Below are positions 1 to 6,187 of a stretch of DNA of 6,209 nt, piece after piece (the first letter of the stretch is position 1; every line of letters starts with the position of its first letter). The stretch spans positions 1-6,209 of the forward strand of contig DASURP010000019.1 in assembly GCA_036279975.1 (NCBI GenBank). Reading direction: 5' to 3'. The DNA comes from 66-474 sp036279975. Lineage in GTDB: Bacteria; Pseudomonadota; Gammaproteobacteria; Xanthomonadales; Rhodanobacteraceae. Made by a program: the position numbers and the translations under genes. The notes under the pieces are model-generated. The model ran no database searches. It was given only the letters and a program-made list of their open reading frames with translations, and was not told the origin of the DNA.

Positions 1-358
1 TGCCGATCTCGCGTCCGCCCGGCAGCCAGTCCACGCGACCACCAAGCGCGTGCGCCATCAGCTGGTGTCCGTAGCACACGCCGAGCAACGGCAGTGCGAC
101 GTCCATGGCGTCGCGGATCCAGCCGGCCGTGCGTTCGCTCCAAGGCAAGCGCTCGGTGACCATCGCCGCGGAGCCGGTGATCACCGCGCCCGCGCACATG
201 CGCGGCGGCGGCAGTGCCTCGTCGCGATCGACGCGCACCACGCGCAGACGCTGTGGGTGCACGCCCAGCGCCAAGCGGAACCAGTGCGGGAAGTCGCCGA
301 GGCGGGCGCGGATGGGGTCGGGCGCGGAGCCCGTCTGCACGATCAGGAGTGGCTTCAT
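1..358 (-). CDS. Class I glutamine amidotransferase (GMP synthase GATase-like), 3' end outside the window
   Basis: The reading frame begins with MKPLLIVQTGSAP and runs for 119 codons to the left edge of the window, so this is the N-terminal half of a family usually around 230-250 residues. Residues about 57-65 (GAVITGSAA) form the conserved glycine-rich loop of the oxyanion region. Residues 91-107 (LLGVCYGHQLMAHALGG) are the nucleophile elbow, with the catalytic Cys at residue 95 (bases 74-76). The downstream catalytic His and Glu lie beyond the edge. In this family the triad hydrolyses glutamine and passes ammonia to a partner synthase domain. No synthase domain is visible, so it is a stand-alone GATase whose real acceptor is unknown; several such proteins are loosely named GMP synthase domains. 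It lies 60 bases after the ATPase gene on the same strand and could be co-transcribed. No convincing Shine-Dalgarno precedes the ATG; the start was chosen because the family typically begins just before the IVQTG strand. Confidence 0.88.
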   Translation of the reverse strand, partial: MKPLLIVQTGSAPDPIRARLGDFPHWFRLALGVHPQRLRVVRVDRDEALPPPRMCAGAVITGSAAMVTERLPWSERTAGWIRDAMDVALPLLGVCYGHQLMAHALGGRVDWLPGGREIG

Positions 359-369
359 GGTCGGCGCAT

Positions 370-394
370 GGTACGGCGCCCGCAGGCGCCTACC
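370..394. repeat. Strong GC hairpin between the ATPase gene and the amidotransferase gene
   Basis: Bases 370-373 (GGTA) pair with 391-394 (TACC), and 375-380 (GGCGCC) pair with 385-390 (GGCGCC). The loop is the tetranucleotide CGCA and C374 is the only bulge, giving about 10 base pairs. It sits in the 60-base gap downstream of the ATPase stop codon and ends 11 bases before the amidotransferase ATG when read on the minus strand. No T-run follows on either strand, so it does not look like a normal intrinsic terminator. It could be a processing or stability element, an attenuating structure, or chance pairing in GC-rich DNA. Confidence 0.45.
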
Positions 395-418
395 GTGAAC
401 GCGTGCCCAATACGCGGC

Positions 419-2215
419 TCACTCGGTGGGCGGCAGCACGGTCAGCACTTCGCCGACGGTGGTGACGCCGCGCGCGACCTGTGCCGCGGCAGACAACTTC
501 AGCGGGCGCATGCCTTCGGCCAGCGCGGTCGCGCTGAACGCGCCGAGGTCGAGTTGCGCGCCGAGCATGCCGCGCAGTCGCGGCGACAGCGGCATCATCT
601 CGTACACGCCGGTACGGCCGAGGAAGCCGGTGTTGCGGCACTCCAGACACCCGACCGGCGCGAACACGCGCGCCGGGGCCGGCACGTCGAAGCCGTGGGT
701 GAGCACGCGCCAGGCGTCGGCGTCCACCTCCGCCTCGGTCTTGCAGTGCGGGCAGAGCGTGCGCACCAGGCGCTGCGCCACCACGCCGGTCAGCGTCGAC
801 TGGATCAGGTAGTGCGGCACGCCGAGGTCGAGCAGGCGCGTCACCGCGCTCGGCGCGTCGTTGGTGTGCAGCGTCGACAGCACCAGGTGGCCGGTCAGCG
901 AGGCCTGCACCGCCATCTGCGCGGTCTCGAGGTCGCGGATCTCGCCGACCATGATGATGTCGGGATCCTGGCGCAGCAGCGTGCGCACGCCGGTGGCAAA
1001 GTCGAGGTCGATCGACGGCTGCACCTGCATCTGGTTGAACTCGGGGCTGACCATCTCGATCGGGTCTTCCACCGTGCAGACGTTCAGCTCCGGTCGCGCC
1101 AGGTGCTTCAGCGTGGAGTAAAGCGTGGTGGTCTTGCCGGAGCCGGTGGGGCCGGTGACCAGCACGATGCCGTGCGGCCGCTCGACCAGCGCGCGCCAAA
1201 TCGCCTCCTCGTTCGGCGCGAAGCCGAGCTGGGCGAACTGCTTGACCACGATGTCCGGATCGAAGATGCGCATCACCACCTTCTCGCCGAAGGCGGTGGG
1301 CATGGTGGAGAGGCGGAGTTCGACCTCGCGGCCGCCGGCCGAGCGCGTCTTGATGCGGCCGTCCTGGGGGCGGCGCTTCTCGGCGACGTCCATGCGGCCG
1401 AGGATCTTGATGCGCGCGGTCACCGCGGTCATCACTGGCGGCGGCAGCTCGAACACCTTGTGCATCACGCCGTCGATGCGGAAGCGCATCTGTCCGGCTT
1501 CGCGTCGCGGCTCGAGGTGAATGTCGGAGGCGCGCTGCTCGAACGCGTACTGCAGCAGCCAGTCGACGATGTGCACGACGTGGCGATCGTCGGCGCCCAG
1601 TTCGCCGGTCTTGCCGAGCTCGATCAGCTGCTCGAAGTTGAGGATCGCCGCCGCGGCATCGTCGCCCTTGGCATCCTTGGCGAGCTGGATCGACCGCTGC
1701 ACGCCGTAGAACTCCAGCAGGTAGCGGTTGACGTCCAGCGGATTGGCGACGACCAGGCGGATCTCGCGCCTGAGCATGTGGCTCAGGTCCGCCAGCCAGC
1801 GCCGTTCGAACGGCTCGGCGGTGGCGAACACCACTTCGCCGCCGCCGGCCTGCACCGGCAGGATGCGGTGGCGCTGCGCGTAGGCGTGGCTGACCGCCTG
1901 GGTGACGGCGGCCACGTCGATCTTCATCGGGTCGATCTTGAGGTACGGCAGCCCGGCTTTCCCGGCCAGCCACACCGTCAGTGTTTCCACCGTCAACGGC
2001 TTGCCGGGGTCGGCATGGTTGTCGGGCTTGGCCGAGGCGACCACCACCAGCGGATGCAGTTCCACCGCGCCGCGGCCCGCGCGACCGCCGCTGTGGATGC
2101 GCCTGGCGTCCTCGGCGGCCAGCAAGCCGTCGGCGATCAACGCGGCCAGGACTTCGCCCAGCTCCAGCCGCCCGTTGCGGCCCAGCACCGCCGTCGATTT
2201 GGGAATGGCCGACAT
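419..2215 (-). CDS. GspE/PulE/PilB-family assembly ATPase (type II secretion or type IV pilus-like)
   Basis: A 598-residue cytoplasmic hexameric motor ATPase of the T2SSE family; relatives power pseudopilus or pilus assembly at the inner membrane. An N-terminal T2SSE_N/MshEN-like domain covers about residues 10-170, followed by an N2 domain with the ASDIHLEP signature at 229-236. The C-terminal ATPase domain has Walker A GPTGSGKT (355-362), the Asp box TVEDPIE (381-387), Walker B with MVGEIRD (422-428) and the His box around TGHLVLSTLHTNDA (441-454). A zinc-binding tetracysteine is present as CPHC (488-491) and CLEC (523-526), typical of GspE/PilB and absent from PilT. All catalytic motifs are intact and the length fits the family. 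The ATG at 2215 (MSAIPKS) was preferred over the longer frame to 2335 because the extension would overlap glyQ and reads like antisense sequence. A GGGG run six bases upstream is a weak ribosome binding site. No gspF, gspG, pilC or prepilin gene is in view, so the machine it drives is unknown; it may be an orphan paralogue of xpsE or pilB. Confidence 0.93.
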   Translation of the reverse strand: MSAIPKSTAVLGRNGRLELGEVLAALIADGLLAAEDARRIHSGGRAGRGAVELHPLVVVASAKPDNHADPGKPLTVETLTVWLAGKAGLPYLKIDPMKIDVAAVTQAVSHAYAQRHRILPVQAGGGEVVFATAEPFERRWLADLSHMLRREIRLVVANPLDVNRYLLEFYGVQRSIQLAKDAKGDDAAAAILNFEQLIELGKTGELGADDRHVVHIVDWLLQYAFEQRASDIHLEPRREAGQMRFRIDGVMHKVFELPPPVMTAVTARIKILGRMDVAEKRRPQDGRIKTRSAGGREVELRLSTMPTAFGEKVVMRIFDPDIVVKQFAQLGFAPNEEAIWRALVERPHGIVLVTGPTGSGKTTTLYSTLKHLARPELNVCTVEDPIEMVSPEFNQMQVQPSIDLDFATGVRTLLRQDPDIIMVGEIRDLETAQMAVQASLTGHLVLSTLHTNDAPSAVTRLLDLGVPHYLIQSTLTGVVAQRLVRTLCPHCKTEAEVDADAWRVLTHGFDVPAPARVFAPVGCLECRNTGFLGRTGVYEMMPLSPRLRGMLGAQLDLGAFSATALAEGMRPLKLSAAAQVARGVTTVGEVLTVLPPTE

Positions 2216-2244
2216 CGCATGCCCCGTTCTCGCAAGGGCCGGAA

Positions 2245-2275
2245 TCCACTGGGAATCAGGCCTCGCAGCTATACT
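2245..2275 (+). promoter_or_regulatory. Probable glyQS promoter in the divergent intergenic region
   Basis: TATACT at 2270-2275 matches the sigma70 -10 consensus in five of six positions and stands out in otherwise GC-rich DNA. It would start transcription near 2282, giving a leader of about 20 bases before glyQ. No good -35 lies at 17 bases; TCCACT at 2245-2250 is a poor candidate at 19 bases. The reverse complement (TAGTAT) could act as a -10 for the minus-strand ATPase gene, so the two promoters may overlap. There is no room for a T-box or other long leader element ahead of glyQ. Confidence 0.45.
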
Positions 2276-2300
2276 AACGCGCTTTGCGCCGCGTACCGGG

Positions 2301-3194
2301 ATGCCGATGGCCGTTCCGACTTTCCAGGAGGTCATCCAGACCCTGAACCGCTACTGGGGGAGCCAAGGTTGCGTGTTGTTGCAGCCGCTGGATCTCGAGG
2401 TGGGTGCGGGCACTTTTCATCCGGCGACGTTCCTGCGCGCGTTGGGCCCCGAGCCCTGGACCGCGGCCTACGTGCAGACCTGCCGGCGTCCGACCGACGG
2501 ACGCTACGGCCAGAATCCCAACCGCCTGCAGCAGTACTACCAGTACCAGGTCGTCATGAAGCCGAATCCCGACGACGTGCTGGAGCGCTACTTCGGCTCC
2601 CTGCGTGAACTCGGCATCGACCCGCTGGTGCACGACTTGCGGCTGGTCGAGGACAACTGGGAGTCGCCCACGCTGGGCGCCTGGGGGTTGGGCTGGGAAG
2701 TGTGGCTGAACGGGATGGAGGTCACCCAGTTCACCTATTTCCAGCAGGCCGGCGGCCTCGAATGCAAACCCGTGACGGCCGAAATCACCTACGGCCTCGA
2801 ACGTCTCGCGATGTACCTGCAGAACGTGGACAGCGTGTTCGACCTGGTCTGGACCGAGGCGCCGCACGGTACCGTCACCTATGGTGACGTGTTCCTTCGC
2901 AACGAGATCGAGCAGAGCGCCTACAACTTCGAACATGCCGACACCAGGGAGATGTTCCACCGTTTCGATGCCTGCGAGGCCGAGGCCAACAAGCTGGTCG
3001 CGCTGGATTTGCCGTTGCCAGCCTACGAGCAGGTGATGAAGGCCAGCCACGCCTTCAACCTGCTGGACGCACGGCGTGCCATTTCAGTGACCGAGCGCCA
3101 GCGTTACATCCTGCGGGTGCGCGCGCTGGCGCACGCGGTCGCCAAGGCGTGGATCGCGCCGCGCGATGCGCAAGCGGAGGCCGCCCATGGCTGA
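2301..3194 (+). CDS. glyQ: Glycyl-tRNA synthetase, alpha subunit
   Basis: The catalytic alpha subunit of the bacterial alpha2-beta2 glycyl-tRNA synthetase, a class II enzyme that activates glycine with ATP and transfers it to tRNA-Gly in the cytoplasm. The 297-residue length matches the family (303 in E. coli). Recognisable blocks are LLQPLDLEVGAGTFHPATF (26-44), RALGPEPW (46-53), the motif 2 region RRPTDGRYG (62-70) with NPNRLQ (72-77), VEDNWESPTLGAWGLGWEVW (116-135), LNGMEVTQFTYFQQAGGLEC (136-155), motif 3 with TYGLERLAMY (163-172), and LLDARRAISVTERQRYILRVR (254-274). Motif 2 differs from the usual wording: Thr60-Cys61 stand where E. coli has Pro-Ser, and Gln71 stands where the family usually has Glu. 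Starts at 2301 and 2307 are both possible; 2307 has GGGA five bases upstream, but neither has a strong Shine-Dalgarno. The gene overlaps glyS by 8 bases. Confidence 0.97.
   Translation: MPMAVPTFQEVIQTLNRYWGSQGCVLLQPLDLEVGAGTFHPATFLRALGPEPWTAAYVQTCRRPTDGRYGQNPNRLQQYYQYQVVMKPNPDDVLERYFGSLRELGIDPLVHDLRLVEDNWESPTLGAWGLGWEVWLNGMEVTQFTYFQQAGGLECKPVTAEITYGLERLAMYLQNVDSVFDLVWTEAPHGTVTYGDVFLRNEIEQSAYNFEHADTREMFHRFDACEAEANKLVALDLPLPAYEQVMKASHAFNLLDARRAISVTERQRYILRVRALAHAVAKAWIAPRDAQAEAAHG
3176..3180 (+). promoter_or_regulatory. Ribosome binding site of glyS, inside glyQ
   Basis: GGAGG lies six bases before the ATG at 3187, within the last codons of glyQ. This fixes the glyS start at 3187 (MAERPLLVEIG) rather than at the upstream in-frame ATG at 3166. 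The site, together with the overlap of the glyS start and glyQ stop (ATGGCTGA, 3187-3194), fits translational coupling that keeps the two subunits in balance. Confidence 0.8.
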
Positions 3195-5373
3195 GCGTCC
3201 GCTGCTGGTCGAGATCGGGATCGAGGAGTTGCCCATCCACGCCGTGGACGACCTTGCGCAGGCCTTCGCCAAAGGCGTCTGCGACGGCCTGTCGAAACGC
3301 GGCATCACGGGAGATGTCGAACACGCGCGCACGTTTGCCACGCCGCGACGTCTCGCCGTGCTGGTGCCCGGCGTGGCGCATACCCAGCCCGAACAGCGCA
3401 GCGAAAGTCCCGGCCCCTACCTGAACATCGCACTGGATGCCGACGGCTTGCCCACCAAGGCGCTGCTCGGCTTCGCCAACAAGGCCGGTGTCGACTGGAA
3501 GCAACTGGAGCGCGCCACCGATGCCAAGGGCGAGCGCTTCGTGCATCGCAGCGTTGCACCCGGTCGCACGACCGCCGAACTGGTCCCCGGGATCGTGCGC
3601 GAAGCCGCCACTGCGTTGCCGATTCCAAAACCGATGCGCTGGGGCGATCACGACTTCGCCTTCGTGCGACCGGTGCACTGGCTGGTGATGCTGCACGGCG
3701 ACGGGGTGATCGAAGGCGAATTGTTCGGCGTGAAAAGCAGCCGGCAATCACGCGGGCACCGCTTCATGCATCCGGCGCCGGTGCATCTCGTCGATGCCGA
3801 TCTCTATGCCGACGCGTTGCTGGCGGCCCGGGTGGTCGCCGATCCCGCCGCGCGTCGCCAGCGCATCCGCGAGGAGGTCGCGCGCGCCGCGCCGGATGGT
3901 TGCACGCCGCGCCTGGATGATGCATTGCTGGGCGAACTGTCCAACCTCAACGAATGGCCCGTCGCGATTGCCTGTGCGTTCGAGCGCGGATTCCTGGGGG
4001 TGCCCCACGAGGCCCTGGTCACCACCATGCGCGCCAACCAGAAATTCGTGCCGGTGTTCGATGCGGACGGCAAGCTCAGCGAGCGTTTCATCGGCATCGC
4101 GAACCTCGAATCGAAGGATCCCGCGCAGATCCGCCACGGCTACGAGCGCGTGATCCGCCCACGCTTCGCCGATGCGAAGTACTTTTACGACGAGGATTTG
4201 AAGACCCCGCTGGCGTCCTGGCAGCAGGGCTTGCACGACGTGGTCTGGCAGCGTCAGTTGGGCAGCCTGTGGGACAAGACCGTGCGCGTGGCGGAACTCG
4301 CCAGCATGATCGCCGAGCGCCTGTTCGCGCAGGACGTCGATGTCGATGCGGCCGCCGCGGCGCGTGCAGCCGGCCTGTCACGCTGCGACCTTTTGACCCG
4401 CATGGTCGGCGAATTCCCGGAACTGCAGGGCGTGATGGGCCGGCACTACGCCACCGCGCAGGGCGAACCCGCCGACATCGCGCGTGCGCTGGACGAGTTC
4501 TATCGTCCGCGCAACGCGGCCGACGGCATCGCCGAGGGCGTGCTGGCGCAATGCGTGTCGCTGGCCGACAAGCTGGACACCCTGGCTGGCATCTTCGCGG
4601 TGGGCATGAAGCCAACCGGCAACAAGGATCCGTTCGCGTTGCGGCGGGCGGCGCTCGGGCTGGCGCGGACATTGATCGAGGGCAAGCTTGCGCTTGACTC
4701 GGACCGTTTGTTCAAGGACGCACTCGCGCAGATTCCCGACGCGGTGCTTCTCCCTCCGTCCTCTGGCAAGGCGGCGCCTCCGGCTCCGGCCGCCCTACCT
4801 TCCGGAGAGGTGAAAAGCACCGCGGCACGGCGCACCGAGCTGGCGAAGGAACTACATGACTTCATCTTCGAGCGCCTGCGTGGCTACTACGCCGAGCAGG
4901 GTTTCGGCCCGCAGCAATTCGAAGCCGTGGCCGCCGTCGAACCAGTCAGTCTGGTTGATTTCGACCGGCGGCTGCGCGCAGTTGCGGCCTTCGCGAAACA
5001 GCCGGAGGCCGAAGCGCTCGCCGCAGCCAACAAGCGCGTCGCCAACATCCTGCGCAAGGAAGGCATCGACGTCGCCGCCGCGGCGCGGCGTGACCTGGAT
5101 ATCGCGCTGCTGCGCGAGCCGGCCGAGCAGACCCTGGCACAGGCGCTGGACTCCGCGCGGCACGACAATGCCACGCGCCTCGATGGCGCCGCGGCCGAGC
5201 GGGACTACACCGGCGCCTTGATGCGCCTTGCGCAACTGCAGGCGCCGATCGACGCGTTCTTCGAGGGTGTGATGGTGATGGCCGAGGACCCCGCCTTGCG
5301 AGCCAACCGTGTGGCCCTGCTGGCGCGCATCAAGCAGCGCTTCGATGCGATCGCCGAGATCGCATTGTTGTAG
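3187..5373 (+). CDS. glyS: Glycyl-tRNA synthetase, beta subunit
   Basis: The 728-residue beta subunit that pairs with GlyQ and binds tRNA-Gly. The N-terminal block LLVEIGIEELP (6-16) is diagnostic. Further family blocks are ATPRRLAVLV (51-60), PIPKPMRWG (145-153) with FVRPVHW (159-165), RGHRFM (189-194), NEWPVA (255-260), NLESKDPAQI (306-315), RPRFADAKYF (324-333), the HD-like core from CDLLTRMVGEF to QGVMGRHYA (400-422), and NKDPFALRRAALG (479-491). The C-terminal anticodon-binding (DALR-type) region ends with PIDAFFEGVMVMAEDPALRANR (687-708). It is about 39 residues longer than E. coli GlyS (689); much of the difference is a Pro/Ala/Ser-rich insert at about 517-549, between the HD-like part and the helix ELHDFIFERLRGYY. 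The gene ends with tandem stops, TAG then TGA in frame. Confidence 0.97.
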   Translation: MAERPLLVEIGIEELPIHAVDDLAQAFAKGVCDGLSKRGITGDVEHARTFATPRRLAVLVPGVAHTQPEQRSESPGPYLNIALDADGLPTKALLGFANKAGVDWKQLERATDAKGERFVHRSVAPGRTTAELVPGIVREAATALPIPKPMRWGDHDFAFVRPVHWLVMLHGDGVIEGELFGVKSSRQSRGHRFMHPAPVHLVDADLYADALLAARVVADPAARRQRIREEVARAAPDGCTPRLDDALLGELSNLNEWPVAIACAFERGFLGVPHEALVTTMRANQKFVPVFDADGKLSERFIGIANLESKDPAQIRHGYERVIRPRFADAKYFYDEDLKTPLASWQQGLHDVVWQRQLGSLWDKTVRVAELASMIAERLFAQDVDVDAAAAARAAGLSRCDLLTRMVGEFPELQGVMGRHYATAQGEPADIARALDEFYRPRNAADGIAEGVLAQCVSLADKLDTLAGIFAVGMKPTGNKDPFALRRAALGLARTLIEGKLALDSDRLFKDALAQIPDAVLLPPSSGKAAPPAPAALPSGEVKSTAARRTELAKELHDFIFERLRGYYAEQGFGPQQFEAVAAVEPVSLVDFDRRLRAVAAFAKQPEAEALAAANKRVANILRKEGIDVAAAARRDLDIALLREPAEQTLAQALDSARHDNATRLDGAAAERDYTGALMRLAQLQAPIDAFFEGVMVMAEDPALRANRVALLARIKQRFDAIAEIALL
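4735..4833. repeat. Low-complexity in-frame insert in glyS with inverted repeats, possibly a decayed palindromic element
   Basis: This stretch encodes a Pro/Ala/Ser-rich linker (PPSSGKAAPPAPAALPSG at residues 523-540) absent from E. coli GlyS at the corresponding place. The DNA contains nested inverted repeats. CCTCT at 4760-4764 pairs with AGAGG at 4806-4810, and the adjoining GG (4765-4766) can pair with CC (4802-4803) around a two-base bulge. Inside this, GGCGGC at 4770-4775 pairs with GCCGCC at 4789-4794. This resembles in general shape the dispersed intergenic palindromes common in related genomes, which often carry CTCTCC and GGAGAG arms. The resemblance is an inference; it may simply be a GC-rich flexible linker. 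Confidence 0.4.
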
Positions 5374-5401
5374 TGACGAATACGGGTCCGGTCAGCGATG
5401 C

Positions 5402-5424
5402 GTGTACACCGCACCACCAGGTGC
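5402..5424. repeat. Short palindrome and weak hairpin in the convergent gap
   Basis: GTGTACAC (5402-5409) is a perfect 8-base palindrome. It is followed by GCACC (5411-5415) and GGTGC (5420-5424), which form a 5-base-pair stem around ACCA. These lie between the glyS stop codon and the end of the minus-strand sulfotransferase remnant, where a shared terminator might be expected. There is no T-run on either side, so an intrinsic terminator is not supported, and the structure may be chance. Confidence 0.25.
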
Positions 5425-5425
5425 C

Positions 5426-6079
5426 CTACTCATCCTGCGGCAGCACGCCTGCGGCCCTCAGGTACTGGCGCAGGGGGTCGAGCTTGCTGCCATACAGCGC
5501 GCTGCGGGAAGGCTTGGCGCGCAAGGGCTCGCGCACCTGCATCGCACTGGGAACGCTGAAAACCGCACGCCGCGTCTTGTGGAATTCGAAGCATTCGTTG
5601 CTGGGCTTCAGTTCGCAAAAATCCAGCAGGCGGCCGATCGATGCTTCCGGGTTCGCCACCAGTGTTTCGTACTCGAGATCCAGCACGCGCCCGGGATGGC
5701 GCTTACGCCAGAAGCGGGTGAGATCGAGGAAGTTGGCATAGTACGTGGCAAGGTCGCGCAGATCACTGGCAAACTCGACGGTATCGCCGAAACACTGCCG
5801 GAAACAGGCGAGGCAGGTCTCGACCGGATCGCGGCGGACGATGACAACCCGGGCTGCCGGCAGCATGGACAGCATGGCCCCCACCAACAACCAGTTGGTG
5901 AGGTTCTTGTCGACCGAACGCGGCTTCAGCGTGCGCCAGCGAGCCGTTTCCTCGAGGTATGCCTGGCCCAGCCGCCGCCAGTCATCCGCGCTGGCGCCGG
6001 GAACCCATAGCGGGAACGCGCCTGCCCTTGCCTTGATGACAGGGCGGCCCGGGCTGCACCCCGCCGAGCGCCCTTTCAT
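5426..6079 (-). pseudogene. Sulfotransferase-family C-terminal fragment lacking the PAPS P-loop
   Basis: The frame encodes the C-terminal part of a sulfotransferase (Sulfotransfer_3 type, often with N-terminal TPRs). Family blocks are FPLWVPGASADDWRRLG (from about 6016 down), DKNLTNW (near 5911), the 3'-phosphate-binding region LPAARVVIVRRDPVETCLACF with RRDP at 5825-5836, LEYETLVANPEAS, and the C-terminal SAMQVREPLR with YGSKLDPLR (SAMQVREP at 5525-5548). In intact members a P-loop segment of the type PRSGTT, which grips the 5'-phosphosulfate of PAPS, lies well upstream. Here upstream homology stops at about 6020-6050. The frame stays open to 6193, but that part has no family wording and instead overlaps the leader and start of the next plus-strand gene. 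The only nearby ATG, at 6079, has no ribosome binding site. I therefore read it as a 5'-truncated remnant. The frame shows no internal stop, so the loss may be recent, or the product may have another role. It is convergent with glyS. Confidence 0.72.
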
Positions 6080-6118
6080 CGCGCAACGTCGCGCAGTAAC
6101 ATGAAAGTTCTGTCCGTA

Positions 6119-6164
6119 GAGGGCGCCGCGACCGCGACGGGTCGCCCTCCGGCACGAATTGCCG
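6119..6164 (+). promoter_or_regulatory. Two abutting hairpins in the putative leader of the gene starting at 6188
   Basis: GAGGGCG (6119-6125) is the exact reverse complement of CGCCCTC (6143-6149). An alternative pairing joins GCGACC (6128-6133) with GGTCGC (6140-6145) around a 6-base loop. Directly next to it, CGGCA (6150-6154) pairs with TGCCG (6160-6164) around a 5-base loop. The second hairpin ends 12 bases before the GAGGA Shine-Dalgarno. The first hairpin's two mutually exclusive pairings could allow switching, but the whole 6080-6187 stretch is GC-rich and no known riboswitch is recognised. A weak -10-like TAACAT lies at 6097-6102 without a convincing -35. Confidence 0.3.
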
Positions 6165-6187
6165 ACCCCGTATTCCGAGGAATATCC

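Noticed and set aside
1902..2300. A possible long N-terminal extension of GlyQ, because the frame is open upstream to 1902
   Set aside because: GlyQ homologues start just before the TFQ block. The extension is antisense to the ATPase gene and would place the start upstream of the likely promoter.
2216..2335. A longer start for the ATPase at 2335
   Set aside because: It would run across the glyQ promoter and start codon, and its residues do not resemble the N-terminal domain; the ATG at 2215 fits the family.
50..2608. An 852-codon open frame on the plus strand opposite the amidotransferase and ATPase genes
   Set aside because: Its translation is Arg/His/Ala/Gly-rich with no family motif, and it lies antisense to two proteins with clear motifs. 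It is an antisense shadow of GC-rich coding DNA.
2274..3050. A 258-codon open frame on the minus strand across glyQ
   Set aside because: It is antisense to the fully conserved GlyQ sequence and shows no domain of its own.
5374..5425. An intrinsic terminator shared by glyS and the convergent sulfotransferase remnant
   Set aside because: Only a 5-base-pair stem and an 8-base palindrome are present, with no T-run on either strand.
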